Source: Rhyacophila brunnea
Lineage: Eukaryota; Arthropoda; Insecta; Trichoptera; Rhyacophilidae
DNA length: 64,000 bases
Direction of reading: 5' to 3'
Assembly (NCBI GenBank): GCA_022495005.1
Contig: JAGYXB010001616.1
Span: 1-64,000, forward strand
Shown here piece by piece: positions 1-10,936 of the stretch (position 1 is its first letter; each line of letters begins with the position of its first letter). A model generated the notes under the pieces. It saw nothing but the letters and a program-made list of their open reading frames with translations, made no database searches and was not told the DNA's origin. The translations under genes were made by a program, and so were the position numbers.

Positions 1-66
1 AAAATACTCGTAGGAGTATCTTATTCCTGGTAATGCAACATTTGCAACACAGTAATGTGCAATTAT

Positions 67-414
67 CAGTGGCGAAGGGTAGAGGTAGGCTGTGGAAATG
101 GTGCACAATAAACTTGGACAGTCATACTTATTTGTTTTTATTAAATTAAGAGTACAAATTGCGTATGGCGTGGGTTGTTTTTCTTTAAAGTCATGTTAGC
201 CTAAACTAAACCAAACCATAATCTCAAAATATGTATGATTTAATGGCATAATTTTAGATATTTTATAGATAGAATTTTAAAAACTAGCCAAGAGCATCTG
301 TAATTTATATTCTTAGTTCGATGAAAACAAATACTTAAGTAGGTATAATTGACAAAGTTTAGTTTGCACTATTTATAACGGATATCAACAGCATTCTTTC
401 ACCATTCGCCAATG
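67..414. repeat. Degenerate hAT-type foldback MITE (CAGTGGCGAAG family)
   Basis: The left end reads CAGTGGCGAAGGGTAGAGG and the right end reads as an eroded inverse (CATTCGCCAATGG). The arms are diverged copies of those in the complete copy at 53040-53622. The flanking duplication is no longer clear, so the right boundary is approximate. Confidence 0.65.
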
Positions 415-1951
415 GCATTTTTATATGATTCGAAAACAACGAAAGAAAAACCCATATAATTTTAAAGGTGCGTAACGAAAAAGATGGAAAGACTAATAAG
501 TTTTACGAATAAGATGATAACAGCATTTTAAAGTGCATCAAATTGTGAACAAACATTTTCTGCCATGAGTTTTAAATACATAATATAATAAAGTGTCGCC
601 TCGACTGACGAACGAATATCTGCATGCTTGCTTCAATAATTCGAATTCGCAGCCCAGGTTTTAAAGTGGATATAGATAATTTTCTCCCTATTCTCTATTG
701 AACTAAAAATTGAGTAAGTATACGTCTGAAAATTTAACTTTTCACTTGTGCACACACATGAATCAGTGGCGGAACTAAGACCTATGTACAAAAATACATT
801 TAGTGTTATTTAAAATGATGGCTGAATATCGCAGGCTTGGCGATTTAATATCCAGATAGGTACTGTTAATTTAAAAAAAAAACGAATTGATTCGGTTTGA
901 AAAAAAACTAGGCGCGTACCGTTCTACCCACACCTCATCGCTCCACCGTTGCTATCTAACTACTTAACGTGGTCGTGATTAATAAATTGTTACGAGTGCG
1001 TATATTTTTTAGAAGTTTTATGTTAACTTCGGAACATTTTCAGATATCCAAATGACACTACTAATTCGATGCTAACAGCGTAGTCTGTAACCTGGGCAAG
1101 ATTTAATTAGTATTGGTCCAGTAGTTTTAGAGTTATAGCTGAAATCACGCAGAAAAAAATTTAATTAAACTATATTTGCCAACACGCTAAGCATGTCAAA
1201 GATGTCAAAATCACAGATACACTCATCTTTTTTATTAATAGTATAGATTCATTAGTAACGAAAGATGTAGGTATCTACTCACGCTTATTAAACCGGGTTA
1301 CCGGCTTATCAATACCTCGTGGTAATGATTTCAAATCACAAGAAAAAACACACATTCAACATTTCTTTATGATTAAAATACAACATTCACTTTGGTTTAA
1401 TTTCTACCACAAACAGACATTTATTCAATCTTTTGTTGCTTTTTATAAAAAAAATGTTTAATCACCAATTAAAATATAAAATGTAATAGCTGTTGGGACA
1501 ATCGCCGTGCACCTTTTTACCTCGTGCGTTCGCGAGATATGATAGACAACTGAACGCTGTGTCATTTTGGCGATACTCCTAAGCCAAAAGCTAACAAGCT
1601 CTTATAAACATAGCAACATTCGCCTATCGCCAATACAATTGGAGAGGAGAAAGAGATAAAGCTCCGCAGTGTTCAACTTTCAAGCCGCTTTGAGTAGTGA
1701 TAAGCTCAGTTCGTGATAAGCTCGAAAAGGAATAATATATATTTTTATAGAATGATAAAATGATTCGCTACATTTATTTTATTATTATTGTAATAATATT
1801 TCATTTTATTTATAATCTAATTGGCGAAGAGAAAACAACGTTAATTAAGAAAGAAATGAGACTAAAAATATAATAATTAGTGATTAGAAATTGCCTCGAA
1901 TGAAATTATTGAAATACTTTTGTATAATCCGGATAGAGCCTAAACATAATA
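415..1951. other. AT-rich non-coding stretch
   Basis: I see no open frame of useful length, no paired terminal repeats and no recognisable gene remnant here. Composition is AT-rich with homopolymer tracts, as in the rest of the non-coding sequence. Confidence 0.5.
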
Positions 1952-2206
1952 TCGTCTCTGTTCTGGCAGAACACACTAACTGGAGAATACTAGTTTTGAG
2001 TAATTTGACTTTGAAGTTGTTAAAATGTTTGAAATGGTCTATCATGTGAGTTTATTAAGTAATCGTAAAAAGGATGACTTTAAAATAAAGACTGTTTATT
2101 TATTAAGAAGGTTTCCAGACGGTAAATTTTGAAATAAGGAACATTTTTGTATAACTAACTCAATGTCATTTTTTCGAATTAGTGTCTTCTGCCAGAACAA
2201 AGACGA
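1952..2206. mobile_element. TA-flanked MITE, copy A
   Basis: The ends are inverted repeats of about 25 bp (TCGTCTCTGTTCTGGCAGAA on the left, the inverse with few changes on the right) bounded by TA on both sides, as in Tc1/mariner-type insertions. The length is 255 bp with no coding capacity. A second copy lies at 3920-4176 in the same orientation and is nearly identical over the whole length. Confidence 0.8.
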
Positions 2207-3919
2207 TATTATTTCATCATAATTTACGAGATTTGGTCTTAACTTAGTCGTTTGAGAATGAATTTTCCGTTGATCTACTTTCTACTCCTAATAGTCAGGC
2301 AGGTTAGCATGAAAATGTGGACAGACAGGACAGATACACCAAGTTAGAGGCATATCTTTCAATATTTGATAGGAATTACCTCCTCCGGCGGCCATCTTGG
2401 ATTTTGAAGCGGTTATCTTTAAACAACTATATTACTAATAACCCGGCTTCTAAAGCACTCAGTGTCAAATTCATAGTACTATGTCAACATAATTATACTA
2501 TATTATGTTCAGGGTCAGGAAACACACGTGGATATTTTTTAAATGAAATCGAGATGCATTCACAAAATGAAATTTAACTGATTTACCTCTGTAAACCGTT
2601 TAGAAAATATTCAAAAATATTTCGTACAGAAAATTATACATGAACCAACTAAATAACATACGTACATACAAAATACAAATATTTGTATGTTAAAGTCTTC
2701 ACGATGGTAGCGTTGTGAAAAATGCACATATATGCCATTTCCCATGCCGTATTAAAAACAAATGCATCTACTTCAAGACATAATATATATTTTATAATTC
2801 TAATTTTCCGACTGAGCATCCCTCATCTAACAAGCCACCGCACGCAACTGCTATGTATTTATAATATAGTTTTTTTAGATAAACATAACCGAGCCCTGAA
2901 ATCGGGGTTTCAATTTTTGACTTGATGGAACAGAACCTTTATACAATATGGGGGTTCCAACAGCACTGATTATAATACTTACTTGATATAGTGTCCGGAA
3001 ACTTGTACGTATGCAGTTCGCCGTATTACACTTCACCGTGAAAAGTTGTTTCGGAAATATATGACTGTATATTATAGACCGTCCAACCTGTTTGGGTCGC
3101 ATAGTATCTACTGACATAAAATACATGTCTAAATAAAAAACGGTTCTTGTCGGTTTACACTTTAGAGTTTAGAGGAAGCCAGCACTAAGAAATTTAGATA
3201 TACTGGATTATTTGTTAGGTTATGTTCGCTAAGGTTAGGTTAGGTTTGGTTTTCACTCATGAATTTATGAATTTTGCCAAAATCAACAATGAAAATTGAA
3301 TTAATGTTCATATTGAATCTAATAAAATTGGAGACAGTATAGGACATCGGTCATCTCTTTCCGATAGAAAGCTCACGGCGAACTGTGCCACGTTGAAATG
3401 TTTTACGTACAATTTACATGTAACCACGTGATTTACAGATATGTACAAATTGGAAAAAAATCGTCGTTGACATAATGTGCTTATTAAGTTCATATTGATC
3501 TTTCTAAAATAGACAAGAAATTGGGGTAGGAACCTAGTAAAGCATTAGTAATTTAATTCCACACACACAAATCGAACATTTGGCATTGGAAAATATACAT
3601 ATTACTTATTAGGTATATCGATTTCTAAATACATTATAATTTAATAAGTGAAACAGCTTGTGTGTATTCAATCCATGTATTGACGTAAATTGTAAATCAA
3701 TATTACCAATAGATAACTTACTACTAACTAAAAACAACTTCCCAGCCTCATCCTTATTATATAAGTAAGCGTAATTTTAACTAGGTACGGAGTGAGTTGG
3801 AGCACGGAATATATCACAGTCCATTATAAACCATACTTTACTATTACTTTTTTGATATTTATTGTATACCATGCTATATATCAGGGACGGCCAGTGCGTC
3901 GATCGCGGACATAATATTA
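2207..3919. other. AT-rich non-coding stretch
   Basis: Several open frames of 60-86 codons occur, but none has a recognisable protein pattern. A short run of TTAGG-like units near 3215-3245 is too small to be telomeric. Nothing else is supported. Confidence 0.45.
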
Positions 3920-4176
3920 TCGTCTCTGTTCTGGCAGAACACACTAACTGGAGAATACTAGTTTTGAGTAATTTGACTTTGAAGTTGTTAAAATGTTTGA
4001 AATGGTCTATCATGTGAGTTTATTAAGTAATCGTAAAAAAGATGACTTTAAAATAAAGACTGTTTATTTATTAAGAAGGTTTCCAGACGGTAAAGTTTAA
4101 AATAAGGAACATTTTGGTATAACTAACTCAATATGCCATTTTTTCGAATCAGTGCCTTCTGCCAGAACAGTGACGA
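3920..4176. mobile_element. TA-flanked MITE, copy B
   Basis: This is the second copy of the 1952-2206 element, 257 bp long, with the same CTCTGTTCTGGCAGAA-type inverted ends and TA at each border. The two copies differ by a small number of substitutions, which suggests fairly recent amplification. Confidence 0.8.
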
Positions 4177-4261
4177 TATATTGTACTATTTCTTGTTCAA
4201 ACGAGTCAAAACTACTCGACGTCCAGCTCTTAAAATCCGCTAATTCTTATCTCTTCTCTTA

Positions 4262-4692
4262 CATATCATTATCAAGAAATACAGTCATGCGAAGAACACA
4301 TGTGATGAGCTTCAACTTGGAAGAAATTCTACAGGAAAACATTAATAAAATAAATGTAAATTCATATCTTTCCAATTTGACGAGTCGGTAGATTACACAG
4401 ATGTTGCACAACTATGCGTTTTTGTTCGATTGATTTTTAAAGACATGTCTGCTTAAGAAGTATTATTAACGGTTTTACCACTGAAGGAACGATCCAGAAG
4501 AGAAGATATTATATTTAATGCATTTAAGTCGTATATCAATCTTACTCGATTTACTATTCATAAACTAGTAACGGTAACGACTGATGGAGCTCCTGCTATG
4601 GTTGGGAATCACGTTGTGTTTATTACTTTATGTAAAAATGAGGAAGCAATACCCACTTTTATCAGTTATGATTGCATTATACACCAGCAGGC
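4262..4692 (+). pseudogene. hAT transposase fragment (ZBED/GTF2IRD2-like branch)
   Basis: Conceptual translation across two frames gives NTVMRRTHVMSFNLEEIL, then QFDESVDYTDVAQLCVF, and then KLVTVTTDGAPAMVG and YDCIIHQQA. These match, in order, the conserved central blocks of hAT transposases of the group that gave rise to vertebrate GTF2IRD2/ZBED-type genes. The block includes the first catalytic aspartate context (FDES.D) and the TDGAPAMVG stretch. In-frame stops (after KDMSA) and a frameshift break the gene. The N-terminal BED finger and the C-terminal dimerisation region are missing, so it is a dead fragment. No paired ends for this element were found. The preceding MITE ends 86 bp upstream and may have helped disrupt it. 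Confidence 0.8.
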
Positions 4693-5297
4693 ATGGCTCC
4701 CACAAGGGGGGTCTGATAGGGCTCTAGCCTGGGGGCCTAGCGTGGTCAAGTTCAGGTCGACCAGTTAAGTGAAAAAAACACAAACCAAAAATTTTGCTCT
4801 AATAGTAAAAAAGGCGCTATTTTCCTCAGGGAACATTTACATTTTAAAATACAAGGCTATGCGATGCAATTTGATGTGATATGATTATTGATGTAATTAA
4901 ATGATAATTCATGTATAGAATTTATTTTATGATATAATTACAAGTGATATCAGTCGATAGCCATAAATAATTTTATGAACTAGTCGATCCTAGAAAAAAA
5001 AAACGTGTGGCCACCCATGCTATATATTATCAGGGATGGCAAATAGGATTTGATCGGCGTGCTAAAATACGCCGATTTTTATTTAATTCGTGGTGCGTGC
5101 CATTCCTTTTAGGTGTATACACACATTGATATAATCTAAATCATATCTAGATATTATATCATATCATATTTACATACTGCAGTCTGCAATTTAGAAGAGA
5201 TTTTTACTTAGCTACGTATTTTTTTCGACTAATACGAGGTATAAATGAGAACTCTGCCATTCTGGGCAGTGTTGACCTGTGTGTCTAGTTAACTTCC
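4693..5297. other. Non-coding stretch with a small dispersed repeat
   Basis: Bases about 4690-4745 (GGGGGGTCTGATAGGG, CTAGCCTGGGGGCC) match the reverse complement of about 16160-16240, so a short dispersed repeat is present. The remainder is AT-rich with nothing recognised. Confidence 0.45.
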
Positions 5298-5495
5298 CGG
5301 TCGAATTTTATTGCTTAGGGTCGAAAATGTTGTTTTTAAACGATCGAGACATTAACAGTTTTGCTCGGTAGGTATACCCGAGAAGTAGTTCGTTATAAAA
5401 GTGAATAAATGTCAAAAAAAATCAGAAACTAAACTGTCTCCTCATTACATCCGAGATCTCGCTATTTCCGTGATCGTAATAACCAAGTTCGACTG
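5298..5495. repeat. Dispersed repeat with CGGTCGAA ends, copy 1
   Basis: This roughly 200-bp unit recurs at 37099-37311 in the same orientation. Shared blocks include TTTTATTGCTTAG, TAAACGATCGA, TATAAAAGTGAATAAATG and TCGCTATTTCCGTGAT. Both copies begin CGGTCG(A/G)A and end in the inverse TTCGAC(C/T)G, so it is probably a short non-autonomous DNA element. Confidence 0.65.
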
Positions 5496-6047
5496 TAATA
5501 CATACCTATGGTAGAGAAAAAAAATGCGCATCACGCCGTTATCAATAACTCATTTTCGCCAAAATCACCACATAGGATGTATTTAATATAAGTAGAGCGA
5601 CGTTGTTATAATAATTATTTACCAAACTAGTCAATAAAATTTAGTGTATTAATTTATTGTTTATGTGGGGGCGGGGGTCATATCTGAGGTGTGTCGCCAT
5701 TACAAAAGGATCGAGAACCTGGGATCTGGGTTAGAAGATATTTCGTTAATGTCCGTCAGCAATGGGCGGGACACGCGCTTGATCAATAATTGAATGTTAA
5801 AAAATAACGCAACAATACGAGATTATTAACATAAAGTGTAATAAATCTTATTTTCCTCGGTAGCAAGGCGGAAAATATTTAAATACATAATATTAATAAT
5901 ATTATAGTTACATTACAATAACTTAGTTATGGGCGAATGCATTACATATTATTTAAATGGGTCAGTTTAATTACAATAAACATAATGTATGTTTATAGTA
6001 ATGAAGTTTGATAGGACTTACACAAAACAAGACATAAGACTCGGAGG
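5496..6047. other. Non-coding stretch
   Basis: The stretch is AT-rich with no supported gene or paired repeat ends. Confidence 0.45.
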
Positions 6048-6480
6048 CAGATCTTGACAGCCTACCTCCACCCTTCGTTACTGATATGTACCAACCAAGG
6101 GGCTATTATGGTTTGGTTGGCAGGGTTTAATTGATTTTTAAAAATTGATCAACACCATCTGTAAATTATTGTAGCTTAGTTCAATAAAAACAAATACGTA
6201 TGACCAATGACATTATGACTAACAACGTTTAATGTGCACTATTTATGGCAGATCTTAACAGCCTACCTCCACCCTTCGCTACTGATATGTACCAACCAAG
6301 GGGCTATTATGGTTTGGTTGGCAGGGTTTAATTGATTTTTAAAAACTGACCAACACCATCTGTAAATTATAGTCTTAGTTCAATAAAAAACAAATAGGTA
6401 TGACTAACAAAGATTCATGTGCACTATTTATGGCGGATCTTAACAGCCTACATCCACCCTTGGATACTGATACGTACCTA
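6048..6480. repeat. Tandem array of foldback-element right arms
   Basis: The right arm of the CAGTGGCGAAG foldback family (CAGCCTACCTCCACCCTTCG through CAACACCATCTGTAAATTA to TGCACTATTTATGG) occurs about 2.3 times head to tail with a period near 190 bp. Units start near 6052 and 6247, and a truncated one starts near 6432. The matching left arm is absent, so these are not complete elements. Confidence 0.7.
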
Positions 6481-7144
6481 CCAACCAAGAGGCAGACATG
6501 ATGGAAAAGGAGGAAAAGGAACACGGAGAGCGTGTTACCATTTTAATAACGAATACAAATCGTCACCTTGATTTTTACTGTTTTTGAGATAGCTATTAAA
6601 TATGATTCTACATTTCCTTATATACGAAATGATATAACTAGGTACGTCAGAAGTTAATGGGAACTGTGTTAATTTTGTGTTTGAAAATATTAGATAACTT
6701 TAAAACCATATATGCATTAAATAATATATCTACAATATTTTTTCATACAATCGAACATCTAATTGTTCCCAATTAGACAAGCACATTTTTTTTATTTTAA
6801 ATAATAAATAACCTAGATGTATGTCAAGTAAATATTAAATTTCATTTTCCCAACAATGACAAATCAGGGTTATCTGGTTGTAGTATTGATATCCACGATG
6901 CATGCATTTACATTTAAAACTCTTATAAACTAACCACTATGAATCTTCAGGTATTGTCGTACAAGAACTTCTTGTCCACGTGTTAAAACTGTGAACTAAC
7001 AAGCCCCTCCTATGCAGTTAATCGTACTTCCGTTTCAAATGAGGAACGCCCCTAAATTTATCATTTCATTTTACACTTCCGTGGTGAACGGATCTGTCAA
7101 TTATTTACGTAATTTGATGCTTTTTATAATAAAAATATAATAAA
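6481..7144. other. Non-coding stretch
   Basis: The stretch is AT-rich. No coding frame or repeat structure is supported. Confidence 0.45.
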
Positions 7145-7153
7145 GGAGTGATA

Positions 7154-7350
7154 GGCGGCTCTTGTGGTGCAGTTGGTAAGGCGCTCGCCTTCCACCCGAG
7201 AGTTCCTGGGTTCGATTCCCGGTCATGACAAAAAAACATTTATGTATTTTTCTCAAAGCCTGGGTGTTTGTGATTGTTCAAAATTACTAACAACCACCGT
7301 GTACGAAAAAGCAAGGACATGGTTATTAATAATTCTAAAAAAAAAAAAAA
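7154..7350 (+). mobile_element. tRNA-derived SINE, complete with target duplication
   Basis: The 5' head is tRNA-like, with an A box (TGGTGCAGTTGGTAAGG) and a B box (GGTTCGATTCC), which together form an internal RNA polymerase III promoter. The anticodon arm resembles tRNA-Gly(TCC) with an imperfect stem. A non-tRNA body and a terminal poly-A run follow. GGAGTGATA directly flanks both ends (7145-7153 and 7351-7359), which marks target-primed insertion. It is not a functional tRNA gene because the 3' acceptor half does not pair with the 5' end. Confidence 0.85.
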
Positions 7351-7410
7351 GGAGTGATATTAAAATTATTATTCGCATCTAAAAAAAGAGCCGATACATT
7401 ATTTAAACTA

Positions 7411-8252
7411 CGGATTGCAATACCGGTATTTCAAAACCGGTATTAAATTATTTATCGATACCGAAATACCGGTGTCAAAAATCCGAAATACCGGTATTTT
7501 CGATATTAAAAAAGCATACACGTTTATGTTTTCGAAAATGAAATAATGTTATTATTTCATTATTTACTACTGTATTAAATATATAGTGTATAAATTGAAT
7601 GCTGCCAAAACGCAAATATATTGACTGAAACCAACAAAGGTTACAAAATATTAAAACAAAATTGTCGCGATGAATTGACATATTTCGAAAAATATGATAT
7701 TGTCTCCAATTATTCTATACCTATTGATCCAACGCTGATAGTAGGTACATCCAACAAACGTTGTATTTTAGAGGGATTGTTCTGTACCCGGACTAGTATT
7801 TTTTGTAAAAATTAACAGTTCTAAAATATTATCGTTTATACATATTTATAAAGGTCAACATAATAAATGTAGGTAGATAGCAAAAAAATAGTATTTCAAA
7901 TAAATTTTAAGGTATATTTATTGAAGGTACCTACTTATTTTTTTCTATAATAAGTTTTTACGAATACCGGTATTCAATAAGAAATACCGAAATTCCTGTA
8001 TTGATATCAGTGTTGCCATCTTTTTATATGCTAATTATAGTACAAAAGCGTAAAAATTATAGTATTTCTAAAAAATATATAGTACAGGAACATTTTTCGT
8101 CTTGAATCCTTTAAAATTATAGTATTTTGGTATATTTGGCGTAAAATTATAGTATTTTACACTTTACGCGGAATTAAAATTATAGTATTGTACTATAATT
8201 ATAGTACGGTTGGTATCACTGATTGATATATTCATACGGTATTGCAATCTCT
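7411..8252. mobile_element. hAT-like element rich in TACCGGTATT motifs
   Basis: The left end reads GATTGCAATACCGGTATT and the right end is the inverse, CGGTATTGCAATC. The subterminal zones repeat AATACCGGTATT or close variants at least six times, as expected for transposase-binding sites. The interior carries only short open frames that I do not recognise. A younger hAT MITE at 8008-8221 is inserted inside it. I could not find a clean 8-bp duplication, so the superfamily is inferred. Confidence 0.6.
8008..8221. mobile_element. hAT MITE (CAGTGTTGCCATCTTTTT family) with 8-bp duplication
   Basis: The element begins CAGTGTTGCCATC and ends in the inverted form (GGTATCACTG). It is flanked on both sides by the same 8 bases, ATTGATAT. 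The interior repeats TTATAGTATT. Related copies lie at 41009-41524 and, truncated, at about 44950-45103. Confidence 0.85.
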
Positions 8253-9501
8253 AATTTAAACACGCGTTGCCGCCATGACAGGTAGGTACGTCACTGAGAA
8301 GTCATCCATATGCGACTACAGCGACTTCCGGTTATCGACGAGATCTTGTTGTCGGACAGTAGTTACCGTTACTTTTAAAATGTGCGTTCACCTGTCTAAC
8401 AAGGCTACCATAATCCCATATATACATAACACGTAGTATTATTAGGGTAATATCATAAGCTTCCTCGATAATAAATATAGAGAGAAAAAAAACAAAACAT
8501 GTTATGCGATGTCACACCATAAGCCTCTCATAGAGATAAACTTCTATGAATAGGTAAACAAAATTGTTGAGATATAACAAACTAATAAATAATTACTAAA
8601 TTGGTTCATTGATAGTAGCAGAGTGTAGCATTTAATTAATCAATAGATACGGAGTTCGCGTGCACCGAAAAGTTCTTCAGCACCTAGAGAGTTCGATGTC
8701 TCTATTATAAAAGTTCGCCTGTACCAGAAAAACATAGAACAGCATTCAATGTCATGGGCGCCAGGGTTAGCTAAACTATTTCATTGCGGAGAATAATATT
8801 CTATTGTATATAATGCATATTATGCAAAATTTTATTATATTACTTCTTTTATATCAGTAGGTACCTACCAAGGCCTTAACAAAAACAAACCATAAGTGCG
8901 AGTGAGACAGCGTACGGCACGCTTATATCTCCGCAATATGTGTTTTAGTAAGATTAATTTCTACGGCTGAATAAAATATTTTTTGTACACGTCGTCGGTA
9001 AATATTGATTTGAATCAATACATTCATTTAAAAACTGCGGCCACGTGTTGCCGAAATTTATTGTTTTTTTGTGTTAAATATTCAAATTCATTTTTTTTTT
9101 TTTTTTACACACGGTGAACATTACAAATTATAAATTTAAGACGTTCACAACATGACATTTAAAAACAAGGAAATATTATTAAGCAGTGTAAAGTGGTTAT
9201 AAATATACGCAGTATCACAAAAACAGTGTGGAAAGTAAGGTAAAAGGTACAAATATTATAAAAATTATAAATTATAAAGCATAGAAGCACACCGAATGAG
9301 CTAAATAGACCCCATTTTAAGAATATATAAAACAACAGCCACATATAAATACTCATTCACACGTAGGTGGAATATATCAACATCTGAAGCGATTTGGTTG
9401 AACAGAGTTATTGCCCTCCCAATTGGCATCACCAATGGCAGGTTTATTCTGCTCCTTGGGTAAGTTAGTGGTAATTATTTTTAGTAAATTTAGTAGAAAA
9501 T
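8253..9501. other. AT-rich non-coding stretch
   Basis: I see no gene remnant with a recognisable pattern here and no paired repeat ends. Poly-T and poly-A tracts occur around 9090. Confidence 0.45.
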
Positions 9502-9572
9502 ATGGTTAACTATGCTGTGTTTAAATTTGGTAGCCGTACTGAGAAGCAACATGATGGTATAACGTTTCATAG
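9502..9572 (+). pseudogene. Possible THAP-domain first exon, zinc ligands lost
   Basis: An ATG opens the frame MVNYAVFKFGSRTEKQ followed by HDGITFHR and stops exactly at a consensus donor, AG|GTAAGT, in phase 2. THAP proteins of insects commonly begin M-V-x-x-C-x-x-x-x-C with FH(K/R) some 20 residues later, and many have an intron near that point. Here the two expected cysteines are Ala and Phe, so a zinc-binding THAP fold could not form. I read this as a decayed first exon, or a chance match. No second exon was found, because a mariner begins 88 bp downstream. Confidence is low. Confidence 0.3.
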
Positions 9573-9660
9573 GTAAGTCAGTAATAATAAAATTGAGATT
9601 CTACTGTGCGTTATACGCAAGAAACGCGGCTTTTGCCGAACAATAGCCACTCTCTTTATA

Positions 9661-10934
9661 CGAGGGTGGGTCAATAAGTCCTTAGAAAAGCCGACAGGTG
9701 GCGCGACTAGTACTGTAAGCGGTTTGTTTTCATGCAGCGGCACTACCGATTCAGTATGCTGCGAAGTTTCAATCAGATTGGTCGGGTTGTTGTGTGTTTC
9801 TCGTACATTTAAAAAAAAAATTTGCTTGTTTACAAAAATGGAGAAAATTGAGTTTAGAGCTGTTATTAAACATTTTAATATAAAAGGGTTAACAGCAAAG
9901 GAAATAAAAAATGAATTGGATTTAGTTCACGGCATATCTGCTCCTTCACTTGCAACTATTTATAACTGGTTAAATGAATTTAAACGTGGTCGTACATCAA
10001 CAAAGGATGAACCACGCTCAGGACGTCCTGTAGAGGTGACTACACCAGAAATGATCAATAAAATTGACCGAAGATTAAAGTTGAGTGAGATAATTGAGGT
10101 TACAGGGATCTCAAAAGGTAGCGTCATTTCTATTTTACATGACAAATTGGGCATGAAAAAAGTTTCTGCAAGATGGGTGCCGCGTTTGCTCACAGTCGAC
10201 AATAAACGCAATAGGGTGGTGGCCTCTAAAGCCCTGTTGTCGCTCATGCAACGCAATCCGGATGAATTTTTTCGTCGCTTTGTGACTGTAGATGAAACAT
10301 GGATACACCACTATACTCCCGAGACGAAAGAACAGTCAAAGCAGTGGATTGCGAAAGGCGAACCATGTCCAAAGAAGGCGAAAACCGTAAAATCAGCTGG
10401 TAAGGTTATGGCTACTGTATTTTGGGATGCACGTGGAATTATTTTCGTTGACTATTTGGAAAAAGGAAAAACAATAACAGGGGATTATTATGCATCTTTA
10501 TTGGACCAGCTAAAAAACAAAATTGAAGAAAAACGGCCTCATTTAAACAGGAAAAAAATCCTCTTTCATCAGGACAATGCCCGTGTTCACACATGTTTAC
10601 GATCAATGGCTAAAATTGAAGAATTGAAGTTCGAATTGGTCGACCACCCACCGTATTCGCCAGATTTAGCCCCCAGTGACTTTTTCCTTTTCCCAAACTT
10701 AAAAAAATGGCTAAGTGGACAACGTTTTTTTTCAAATGAAGAAGTCATCGATCGGACAAATGCTTATTTTGAGGACCTTCCGAAAACTTATTTTTCTGAC
10801 GGTTTAAAAAAAATTGAGAAACGTCTAACCAAGTGTATTGAGCTCCAAGGAGATTATGTTGAGAAATAAAAAAAAAATACAAAAATAAAAACTGTTTTAA
10901 TGCTTTTTTCTAAGGAATTATTGACCCACCCTCG
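9661..10934 (+). mobile_element. Full-length mariner transposon with intact transposase
   Basis: The element is 1274 bp, a typical mariner length. The ends are inverted repeats of about 28 bp (CGAGGGTGGGTCAATAA, with one or two differences between ends) and are flanked by TA at 9659-9660 and 10935-10936. It contains one open transposase frame on the plus strand, and no internal insertion or deletion is apparent. Confidence 0.95.
9838..10869 (+). CDS. Mariner transposase, D,D34D, apparently intact
   Basis: The 343-residue protein starts at the ATG of MEKIEFRAVIKHFNIKG. An upstream in-frame extension exists but has no family similarity, so I take this start. The N-terminal part (about 1-110) is a paired helix-turn-helix DNA-binding region that includes SGRPVEVTT. 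The family signature WVPRLLT follows. The catalytic domain has VTVDETWIHHYTPETK (first Asp), LFHQDNARVH (second Asp) and YSPDLAPSDFFLFPNL (third Asp). Exactly 34 residues separate the last two aspartates, which is diagnostic of mariner. The enzyme excises and inserts the element at TA in the nucleus. Length, motifs and the absence of stops fit a potentially active or very recently active copy. The overall pattern resembles the irritans-type branch. It is horizontally mobile and foreign to the surrounding host DNA. Confidence 0.95.
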   Translation: MEKIEFRAVIKHFNIKGLTAKEIKNELDLVHGISAPSLATIYNWLNEFKRGRTSTKDEPRSGRPVEVTTPEMINKIDRRLKLSEIIEVTGISKGSVISILHDKLGMKKVSARWVPRLLTVDNKRNRVVASKALLSLMQRNPDEFFRRFVTVDETWIHHYTPETKEQSKQWIAKGEPCPKKAKTVKSAGKVMATVFWDARGIIFVDYLEKGKTITGDYYASLLDQLKNKIEEKRPHLNRKKILFHQDNARVHTCLRSMAKIEELKFELVDHPPYSPDLAPSDFFLFPNLKKWLSGQRFFSNEEVIDRTNAYFEDLPKTYFSDGLKKIEKRLTKCIELQGDYVEK

Positions 10935-10936
10935 TA

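Noticed and set aside
3215..3250. TTAGG-like run suggesting insect telomeric repeat
   Set aside because: Only two or three imperfect units lie within ordinary sequence, far too few for a telomere or an interstitial telomeric array.
7154..7230. tRNA-Gly gene
   Set aside because: The acceptor stem does not pair, the anticodon stem has a mismatch, and a SINE body with poly-A and target duplication follows.
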